The translations under genes and the position numbers were made by a program. The notes below the pieces were generated by a model. That model was not told the origin of the DNA. It saw only the letters and a list, made by a program, of their open reading frames with translations, and ran no database searches. A stretch of DNA of 19,316 nt from JAWWBN01 sp033720955 (GTDB lineage Bacteria; Acidobacteriota; Thermoanaerobaculia; Multivoradales; JAHEKO01): assembly GCA_033720955.1 (NCBI GenBank), contig JAWWBN010000048.1:1-19316 (forward strand), written 5' to 3'. Below are positions 13,440-19,316 of the stretch, in pieces (the first letter of the stretch is position 1; the number at the start of each line of letters is the position of its first letter).

Positions 13440-15119
13440 ATGACCCGTGACGAGGCGATCGGGATCCTGAGCGGCGCTCGCTGGCTGGATCTCACCCAGC
13501 CCCTGAGCATCTTCACTCCCCCCTTCCCCGGCGAGATGCCGCTCCAGGTCCACTTCTTCAAGCGTCTCACCGGCGCCTGGGGGGGCGGGCAGGGGGCGAA
13601 CGGCCAGCTCATCGAGTGGAGCAACAACACCGGCACCCACCTCGTGGGGCCCCGCGCCTTCCACTCCGGGGCGCGGGCCATCGCCGACATCCCGATCCAC
13701 GATCTGTGCGGGCCGGGCGTGGTGGTCGACGTCTCCGACGCCGTCTCCGACTACGGCTTCTACACCCCCGAGATGATCGCCGAGCGCGCCGAGGTGCGCG
13801 ACGGCGACATCCTCTTCGTCCACACCGGCTACCGCCGCTACGCCTGGGACCAGCCCGACGTGCCCAACCCGAGCGCCCAGGGCGGCATCGAGAACAAGGA
13901 GTTCGGCTACCACGTCCGCCACCCCGGCCCCTCGCCCGACTTCTTCCGTTGGGCCATCGAGAGAAAGCTCAAGGTCGTGGGGGTCGACTGCGGCTGCGCG
14001 GAGCACCCGATGAACACCGGCATCCGCCGCATGCATCCGGCGGAGTTCGAGAAGGCGCGGGCCAGGGCGCGGGAGATCTTCGGCAAGAGCTGGGACGAGC
14101 TCTTCCCCCCGGCGGAGTACTACGCCCTGACCCACCGCGAGCTGCCCAGGACGGGGCCGCTGCTGGTCGAGTGCCTGGGCGGACAGATCGGCGAGCTCCT
14201 GGGCCGGCGAGCGTACTTCGTGATCGGGCCGATCCCCTTCATGGAGGTCGAGGCGGCCTGGAGCCGGGTCGTCGCCCTCGAGCCCCCGGACGGCGTCGAC
14301 GCCGAGACCTTCGCCGGGCTCCTCGCCGGGCTCGAGCTCTCCGACCTGACGCTCCCCTTCAGCGTCCAGACGCCCCAGTGGGCCAACTACGAGCCGCTCT
14401 CGCTCCGCTACACCAGGAGAGTGGGAGGGCAGGATCTGGGTCTCGGACGCAACAACGCCCACTGCAAGGCCAGCTTCCACATCGCCACCCACATGGACGG
14501 CGAGAAGCACTTCTGGGCCGCCGGCCGCACCATCGGCCAGGTGCCGCTGGACTACTGGCACGGGCCCGGCGTGCTCGTCGACCTGAGCGACGAGGTGAGC
14601 GACTCGAGCATCTACACGCCGCGGATGATCGAGGAGAGGGTGGAGGTCCGTCCGGGGGACATTCTGTTGATCAAGACCGGTTGGCACCGGTTCGGGTGGG
14701 CGAGCCCCGACTCGGACGAGTTCCGCTACATGATCCAGCACCCCGGCCCCTCGCCCGACTTCGCCGAGTGGTGCGTCGAGCGCCGGATCAAGTGGCTGGG
14801 CATCGACTGCGTGGCCATGGAGCACCCCATGAACACGATCCAGCGGATCTGGCATCCGGGCACCTTCGCCGTGGCGCAGCGGAAGGTGGAGGAGATGTAC
14901 GGCAGGTCCTGGGACGAGGTGTACCCGGCGGAGAAGTATTACCAGGACATGCACCTGAACCTCTTCCCCAAGGGGATCGTCCACGCCGAGAACCTCGGCA
15001 ACGAGATCGCCTCTCTCGACACCGGGCGCTGCTACGTGGCCGCCCTCCTCCAGCGCGGGATGGAGCTGGCGTCCTGCTGGGGACGCTTCGTCGTCTTCCG
15101 CGAGCCGTCGCCCGGCTAG
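13440..15119 (+). CDS. Tandem two-domain cyclase-family (COG1878-type) metal hydrolase
   Basis: The protein has 559 residues, twice the length of ordinary cyclase-family enzymes such as kynurenine formamidase or isatin hydrolase (about 210-280). Two copies of one domain lie in tandem, with most of the second half aligning to the first at a shift of 273 residues. Shared blocks are GPGV(V/L)VD(V/L)SD, HPGPSPDF and EHPMNT. The metal motif HxGTHxDxPxHF appears in domain 2 as H347-I-A-T-H351-M-D353-G-E-K-H357-F, with every ligand kept. In domain 1 it reads N63-T-G-T-H67-L-V69-G-P-R-A-F-H75, where the first His and the Asp are lost. Domain 1 is therefore probably non-catalytic or differently liganded. 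The family hydrolyses cyclic or N-formyl amides. Its place in the Mo-hydroxylase/FdrA cluster suggests ring opening. No signal peptide is present. Confidence 0.9.
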   Translation: MTRDEAIGILSGARWLDLTQPLSIFTPPFPGEMPLQVHFFKRLTGAWGGGQGANGQLIEWSNNTGTHLVGPRAFHSGARAIADIPIHDLCGPGVVVDVSDAVSDYGFYTPEMIAERAEVRDGDILFVHTGYRRYAWDQPDVPNPSAQGGIENKEFGYHVRHPGPSPDFFRWAIERKLKVVGVDCGCAEHPMNTGIRRMHPAEFEKARARAREIFGKSWDELFPPAEYYALTHRELPRTGPLLVECLGGQIGELLGRRAYFVIGPIPFMEVEAAWSRVVALEPPDGVDAETFAGLLAGLELSDLTLPFSVQTPQWANYEPLSLRYTRRVGGQDLGLGRNNAHCKASFHIATHMDGEKHFWAAGRTIGQVPLDYWHGPGVLVDLSDEVSDSSIYTPRMIEERVEVRPGDILLIKTGWHRFGWASPDSDEFRYMIQHPGPSPDFAEWCVERRIKWLGIDCVAMEHPMNTIQRIWHPGTFAVAQRKVEEMYGRSWDEVYPAEKYYQDMHLNLFPKGIVHAENLGNEIASLDTGRCYVAALLQRGMELASCWGRFVVFREPSPG

Positions 15120-15164
15120 GGACGCCGCGACGCGACACCTGCGGGTCGAGCCTCCCCGAGCCGC

Positions 15165-15170
15165 TAGAAT
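15165..15170 (+). promoter_or_regulatory. Candidate -10 for the Mo-subunit gene
   Basis: TAGAAT lies 29 bases before GTG 15200 in the 80-base gap after the cyclase gene. The predicted transcript start is near 15177, giving a leader of about 23 bases. The gap contains no clear Shine-Dalgarno sequence or terminator, so read-through from the cyclase gene is also possible. Confidence 0.35.
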
Positions 15171-15199
15171 GACCCCAGAATGACACCGCGGTCCCACGA

Positions 15200-17539
15200 G
15201 TGACCACCCGGGTCTTCGGCAGCCGGATCCGGCGCAACGAGGACCCGCGCCTGCTGACGGGGCGGGCCCTCTTCACCGACGACGTGGACCTGCCGGGCAT
15301 GGTGCACGTGGCCTACGTGCGCAGCCCCTACGCCCACGCCCGGCTGGGCGAGATCGACGTCTCGGCGGCCCTCGAAGTGGAGGGGGTCGTGGCGGTCTAC
15401 ACCGCCGAGGACCTCGGCGACTACTGGGCCCCGGGGCCTCTCCTGGTGCCGCCGCCGCCCATCGAGCGCTGTGTCTTCCACCCGCGAACCCAGGTGCCGC
15501 TGGCCCGGGAGAAGGTGCGCACCGTGGGCGAGCCGGTGGCGGCGGTGGTCGCCGTCAGCCGCTACGTCGCCGAGGACGCCGCCGAGCAGGTCTTCGTGGA
15601 GTACGAGCCCCTGGACCCGGTGGTGGACCTGGAGGCTGCTTTGGCCGACGGCACCGCCCGGGTGCACGACGATCTCGACGACAACCTCTCGGCCCACGTG
15701 ATCCAGGAGAAGGGCGACTACGCCGCGGCCCGCGCACGGGCGGTCCATCTGGTCCGGCGCCGGCTGGTCTACGACCGCGGCACGGCGGCGGCCATGGAGA
15801 ACCGAGGGGTGGTCGCCGACTGGGACAAGCGCGCCGGAAAGCTCACGGTGTGGGACACCACCCAGGCGCCCATCCCCATCCGCAACGGCCTGGCCGCCAT
15901 GCTGGGCCTCTCGGAGAGCCAGGTGCGGGTGGTGGCCCCCTTCCTGGGCGGCGGCTTCGGGCCGAAGATCATGATGTTCTACCCCGAGGAGGTGCTCGTC
16001 CCCTGGATCTCCGTGCGGCTCGAGCGTCCGGTCAAGTGGATCGAGGACCGCGAGGAGAACTTCGTCGCCACCACGCAGGAGCGGCTGCAGATCCACGAGG
16101 CCGAGCTCGCCCTGGACGCCGACGGCCGCATCCTCGGCGTCCACGACGTCTTCCTGCACGACAACGGCGCCTACAACCCCTACGGCCTGACGGTGCCGAT
16201 CAACAGCCAGTGCACCCTGTTGGGGCCGTACGACGTGCCCAACTACTACACCGAGTTCAAGGCGGTCTTCACCAACAAGCCGATCGTCACGCCGTATCGC
16301 GGCGCCGGCCGCCAGCACGGCGTCTTCGTGCTGGAGCGGCTGCTCGACCTGGCCGCGCGCGACCTTGGCCTGGCTCCGGGGGAGATCCGCCGGCGCAACT
16401 TCCTCTCCCCCGGCGACTTCCCCCACGACCACCAGATCATCTACCAGGACTTCACGCCCCTGACCTACGACAGCGGCAACTACGAGCCGGTGCTCGACAA
16501 GGCCCTCGAGATGATCGGCTGGGACGAGTTCCTGAACGACATCCAACCGGCCCGGCGGGCCGAGGGCAGGCTGGTGGGGATCGGCCTGGTGGCCTACGTC
16601 GAGGGCACCGGGATCGGCCCCTACGAGGGGGCGAGGGTGCAGGTCCAGGCCAGCGGCCGGGTGAGCGTGGTGACCGGAGTGGGCACCCAGGGCCAGGGGC
16701 ACATGACCTCCTTCGCGCAGGTGGTCGCCGAGCAGCTCGGCGTGGACGTCGGCGCGATCGACGTGGTCACCGGCGACACCGACCAGTTCCACTGGGGCGC
16801 CGGCACCTTCGCCAGCCGAGGCGCGGTGGTGGCCGGCAACGCTGTCCACGCCGCCGCCGTGAAGGTGCGTCGCAAGATCGTCGAGCTCGCCGCCCGCCAG
16901 TTCGAGGCTGCCGAGGAGGACATCGAGCTCGTCGAGGGCCGGGCTCGGGTCCGGGGAGTTCCCGACCGGGCCATCGGCCTGGGGGAGCTGGCCCTGGCCG
17001 CCAACCCCATGCGCGGCGCCGTCCGGCCGGGCACCGAGCCGGGGCTCGAGGCCACCGACTACTTCGGGCCCGAGCGCGGCGCCACGGCGAGCGGCGTCCA
17101 CGCCATGATCGTCGAGGTGGACCCGGAGACCCTCGACGTGACCGTCGAGCGCTACGTCGTGGTGCACGACTGCGGCCGGGTGATCAACCCCATGATCCTC
17201 GACGGCCAGGTCCACGGCGGCGTCGCCCAGGGTCTGGGCAACGCCTTCTACGAGCGGCTGGCCTTCGACGAGGCGGGACAGCTTCAGAACGCCTCGTTCA
17301 TGGACTACCTGCTGCCCACCTCGCTGGACGTGCCGCGCATCGAGACCGGCCACTGCGAGACCCCGTCGCCCCTCAACCCCCTGGGGATCAAGGGCGCCGG
17401 GGAGGCGGGCGCCATCCCCGCCGCCGCCCTCTTCTGCCAGGCGGTGGAGAACGCCCTCGCCGTGGAGGGTCTCGAGCTCCTGGAGATCCCCCTCTCGCCC
17501 GGCCGGCTCTGGGAGCTGGTGGAGGAGACGCGACGGTGA
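15200..17539 (+). CDS. Molybdenum hydroxylase catalytic (molybdopterin-binding) subunit, xanthine dehydrogenase/CoxL family
   Basis: The protein has 779 residues, the normal large-subunit length. GTG 15200 begins at the conserved RVFGSRIRRNEDPRLLTGRA. The Mo-pyranopterin-binding motifs are VAPFLGGGFGPK, TPYRGAGRQHG (PYRGAGR at 365-371), VGTQGQGHMTSFAQVVAEQ and the catalytic Glu735 in IKGAGEAGAIPA. The active-site loop is PYRGAGR and not the AYRCSFR of form I CO dehydrogenase, so this is a hydroxylase of the xanthine/nicotinate/quinoline broad class and not a Cu-Mo CO dehydrogenase. Its substrate cannot be read from sequence; the neighbouring amidase, cyclase and FdrA genes suggest an N-heterocycle. 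It is encoded 7.7 kb from the FAD and 2Fe-2S subunits and overlaps the PilZ gene by four bases. Confidence 0.95.
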   Translation: MTTRVFGSRIRRNEDPRLLTGRALFTDDVDLPGMVHVAYVRSPYAHARLGEIDVSAALEVEGVVAVYTAEDLGDYWAPGPLLVPPPPIERCVFHPRTQVPLAREKVRTVGEPVAAVVAVSRYVAEDAAEQVFVEYEPLDPVVDLEAALADGTARVHDDLDDNLSAHVIQEKGDYAAARARAVHLVRRRLVYDRGTAAAMENRGVVADWDKRAGKLTVWDTTQAPIPIRNGLAAMLGLSESQVRVVAPFLGGGFGPKIMMFYPEEVLVPWISVRLERPVKWIEDREENFVATTQERLQIHEAELALDADGRILGVHDVFLHDNGAYNPYGLTVPINSQCTLLGPYDVPNYYTEFKAVFTNKPIVTPYRGAGRQHGVFVLERLLDLAARDLGLAPGEIRRRNFLSPGDFPHDHQIIYQDFTPLTYDSGNYEPVLDKALEMIGWDEFLNDIQPARRAEGRLVGIGLVAYVEGTGIGPYEGARVQVQASGRVSVVTGVGTQGQGHMTSFAQVVAEQLGVDVGAIDVVTGDTDQFHWGAGTFASRGAVVAGNAVHAAAVKVRRKIVELAARQFEAAEEDIELVEGRARVRGVPDRAIGLGELALAANPMRGAVRPGTEPGLEATDYFGPERGATASGVHAMIVEVDPETLDVTVERYVVVHDCGRVINPMILDGQVHGGVAQGLGNAFYERLAFDEAGQLQNASFMDYLLPTSLDVPRIETGHCETPSPLNPLGIKGAGEAGAIPAAALFCQAVENALAVEGLELLEIPLSPGRLWELVEETRR

Positions 17540-17883
17540 CCTACGACACCCCCCGCCAGTTCGTCCGCGTGGAGAAGTCGATCGACTTCGAGTACACGGT
17601 GGAGGGCTCGCCCTTCAAGGCGCGCGTCACCGATCTGAGCGAGGGGGGCGCCTTCGTGGACGCCACCTATCCCCAGGGGGTGGGGGCCCGTCTGGCCTTC
17701 CGTTTCCGGCTGCCCGACGGGTCGGAGCCCATCGCCGGCAACGCCGAGGTCATCTGGGCGCAGGAGATGCTGGGAATGGGAATCCGTTTCCTCGACCTCA
17801 CCGAGGAGCAGACCGAGCGGCTGCGCTTCTTCGTCGGCTCGGTCTACTTCGACTTCGGTCTCGACGAGCTTCCCGACCCCTGA
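17536..17883 (+). CDS. PilZ domain protein (predicted c-di-GMP binder)
   Basis: The protein has 115 residues. GTG 17536 overlaps the Mo-subunit stop (GTGA). The PilZ c-di-GMP-binding signature is complete: R7-Q-F-V-R11 (RxxxR) and D33-L-S35-E-G-G38 (DxSxxG), followed by the barrel strands ARLAFRFRLPDGSEPI, GNAEVIWAQ and GMGIRFLDL. The layout resembles the small single-domain PilZ proteins common in myxobacteria and relatives. A short aromatic/acidic tail follows (VGSVYFDFGLDELPDP). It carries no catalytic or output domain, so it would act by binding a partner. It is sandwiched without a gap between a hydroxylase subunit and an exported phosphatase gene, and its stop overlaps the next ATG by one base. 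Confidence 0.88.
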   Translation: MTYDTPRQFVRVEKSIDFEYTVEGSPFKARVTDLSEGGAFVDATYPQGVGARLAFRFRLPDGSEPIAGNAEVIWAQEMLGMGIRFLDLTEEQTERLRFFVGSVYFDFGLDELPDP

Positions 17884-19316
17884 TGTCCCGACGGCCGGCC
17901 GCGGCGGCAGCCCTGCTGTCGACCTCCCTCCTCGCCGCCTGCGCACCGCGGGCGACGCCTCCGGAGGAGGGGGACGGACCCCGCCTGGTGCTGCTGATCG
18001 TGGTCGACCAGCTCCGCGCCGACTACCTGGACCGCTTTGGAGCCCAGCTCACCGACGGCCTGGCTCGTCTGATGCGCGAAGGGGTGCGCTACACCGAGGC
18101 GGCGCACGACCACGCCCGCACCAGCACCGCGCCCGGCTACGCGACCCTGGCCACCGGCCTCGTCCCGCGGCGGCACGGGATCATCGCCAACGCCTGGTAC
18201 GACCGGCGGAGCGGCGACTTCGACTACGCCGTCGAGGCCGACGACGACAGCGACCCGTCGCCGCGGCGGCTGCTCGGCTCCACCGTGGGCGACTGGCTGC
18301 GCCGCGCGAGACCGGGAGCCCGCGTCTACTCCGTCGCCGGCAAGGACCGCTCGGCGGTGATGATGGGCGGCCACGACGCGGACGCCGCCTTCTGGTACGA
18401 CGACGAGGACGGCTTCGAGACCTCCGCCTACTACCTGCGGCGCGACCCCGGCTGGCTGCGCGAGTTCAACGACCATCTGCCGGAGGAGGGCTTCGCGGAG
18501 CCGTGGAGCCCGCTGCCCGTGCCGGCCGAGGAGCTGGAGCGGATGGGGATCGTCGAGTTCGACCAAGGTCCCCTGGTCGGGGTCTTTCCCCACCCCGTGG
18601 GCGGCGTCGAGCTGGTTCCCGACCGCTCCTACTGGGGGGCCGTCTACTACACCCCCCGTCTCGACGAGCTGGTGGCCCGCTTCGCCCTCCACCTGCTGCG
18701 CACCCACGAGCTGGGGGCGGACGCCACGCCCGACCTCCTGGCCGTCGGCTTCTCGGCGCCCGACCTGGTGGGCCACGGCTTCGGACCCGACAGCCGCGAG
18801 CTCCTGGACACCGTGCTGCGGCTGGACCGCACTCTGGGGGAGCTGCTCGACGCGATCGACGAAGCGGTGGGGCTGGACCGGACGGTGGTGGCGCTGAGCG
18901 CCGATCACGGCGTCTCCGACGTGCCCGAGCTCCGTCGCGAGAGGGGGCTTTCCGGCGGCCGCCCCGGCGTCGAGGAGATTCTCTGCCTGCGTCGCGTGGA
19001 GAGCGGCCTCGCGGCCCGCTTCGGCGACGGACCCTGGCTGCGGCCCGGGCCCTTCGTCAACGAGTGGGCCCTGGAGCGCCGTGGCGTCGAGCGGACCGAG
19101 GCGGAGGCCGAGGCGGAGCGGCTGATCGAGCTCTGTCCCTCGGTGGCCGAGGTCTGGACCCGCACCGAGCTCTCCGGCGACGCCCCCCCGGAGGACGCGA
19201 TCGCCCGCCGCTATTGGAACTCCTTTCACCCGGAGCGCAGCCCCGACCTCTCCATCCAGTTCGTCGAGCACTTCGTGAACTCGACGGCTCTCGCCAGCCA
19301 CGGCACCGCCTACGAC
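17883..19316 (+). CDS. PafA-type alkaline phosphatase lipoprotein, 3' end outside window
   Basis: 478 codons are present from ATG 17883, which overlaps the PilZ stop (TGATG); the frame runs off the window edge, with perhaps 60 residues missing. The lipobox LLAAC (Cys20) marks a lipoprotein anchored outside the cytoplasm. The alkaline phosphatase superfamily core is visible: Asp42 in VVDQLRADYL, nucleophile Thr82 in TSTAPGYATLATG, Asn103 in HGIIANAWYD, Asp294 and His298 in APDLVGHG, Asp341-His342 in ADHG, and His473 in SHGTAYD at the edge. K154-D-R156 corresponds to the Lys/Arg pair that contacts phosphate in PafA, favouring a phosphomonoesterase over a phosphodiesterase. PafA is a zinc enzyme that releases phosphate from organic esters and is insensitive to phosphate levels. 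It is apparently co-transcribed with the PilZ and Mo-subunit genes. Confidence 0.88.
   Translation, partial: MSRRPAAAAALLSTSLLAACAPRATPPEEGDGPRLVLLIVVDQLRADYLDRFGAQLTDGLARLMREGVRYTEAAHDHARTSTAPGYATLATGLVPRRHGIIANAWYDRRSGDFDYAVEADDDSDPSPRRLLGSTVGDWLRRARPGARVYSVAGKDRSAVMMGGHDADAAFWYDDEDGFETSAYYLRRDPGWLREFNDHLPEEGFAEPWSPLPVPAEELERMGIVEFDQGPLVGVFPHPVGGVELVPDRSYWGAVYYTPRLDELVARFALHLLRTHELGADATPDLLAVGFSAPDLVGHGFGPDSRELLDTVLRLDRTLGELLDAIDEAVGLDRTVVALSADHGVSDVPELRRERGLSGGRPGVEEILCLRRVESGLAARFGDGPWLRPGPFVNEWALERRGVERTEAEAEAERLIELCPSVAEVWTRTELSGDAPPEDAIARRYWNSFHPERSPDLSIQFVEHFVNSTALASHGTAYD

Noticed and set aside
13920..14762. Direct repeat of 24 bases as a possible recombination or attachment site
   Set aside because: Both copies encode the same conserved HPGPSPDF block of the duplicated domain, so internal gene duplication explains it.
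13440..15119. Kynurenine formamidase (KynB)
   Set aside because: The protein is double-length, one of its motifs is degenerate, and no tryptophan-catabolic genes are nearby.
15164..17353. A 729-codon minus-strand open frame opposite the Mo subunit
   Set aside because: It is a shadow of the strongly conserved Mo-subunit frame; the composition is rich in Val, His, Asp and Gly with no motif.
15200..17539. Aerobic CO dehydrogenase large subunit (coxL)
   Set aside because: The form I active-site loop AYRCSFR is absent; the loop is PYRGAGR as in other xanthine dehydrogenase-family hydroxylases. No coxD/E/F/G maturation genes are nearby.
17883..19316. Type I phosphodiesterase/nucleotide pyrophosphatase
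   Set aside because: It shares the superfamily core, but the Lys154-x-Arg156 pair and the HGIIAN-x-WYD block match PafA-type phosphomonoesterases better.

Overview
The window is about 70% G+C by eye and is densely packed, with genes on both strands. Many genes start with GTG, and several junctions overlap by one or four bases. A Sec signal, a lipobox, a PilZ domain and an AbgB-like peptidase point to a high-GC, probably Gram-negative-type bacterium. Acidobacteriota (Thermoanaerobaculia-like), Gemmatimonadota or Myxococcota are guesses only; nothing here fixes the phylum. I see no tRNA, rRNA, CRISPR array, insertion sequence or phage gene, and no gene-free stretch longer than about 300 bases.

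Left part (1-2850, + strand): the 3' end of lepA overlaps hemW by four bases, and a small exported histidine phosphatase follows. The 234-base gap 2616-2849 holds what look like two decayed gene tails in opposite orientations. One resembles the C-terminus of the neighbouring M20 peptidase and the other resembles the C-terminus of a TPR-type protein.

Minus-strand block (2850-5837), in transcription order: a 165-residue protein of unknown function (possibly DUF2299-like), a D-amino-acid oxidase-like flavoprotein, and an exported M20 amidohydrolase of the AbgB type.

Right part (6003-17539, + strand, interrupted by one minus-strand gene): this is the most interesting section. It encodes the FAD subunit and the 2Fe-2S subunit of a molybdenum hydroxylase, an amidase-signature hydrolase, FdrA (AllF-like) and a DUF1116 protein (AllG-like). 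After a convergent membrane-anchored spermidine-synthase-like gene come a tandemly duplicated cyclase-family hydrolase and the molybdenum subunit of the hydroxylase, which lies 7.7 kb from its presumed partners. Taken together (inference), the set looks like a catabolic pathway for a nitrogen heterocycle or ureido compound. The steps would be hydroxylation by the Mo enzyme, hydrolytic ring or amide opening by the cyclase and amidase, and carbamoyl transfer or phosphorolysis by FdrA/DUF1116. AllH (DUF2877) and carbamate kinase, which accompany FdrA and AllG in E. coli, are absent here.

Right end (17536-19316): a PilZ domain protein and a PafA-type lipoprotein phosphatase (cut by the window edge) are translationally linked to the molybdenum subunit gene. 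A recurring TANNNT hexamer lies 6 to 30 bases before many starts, several at the 6-7 base spacing expected for leaderless transcripts.
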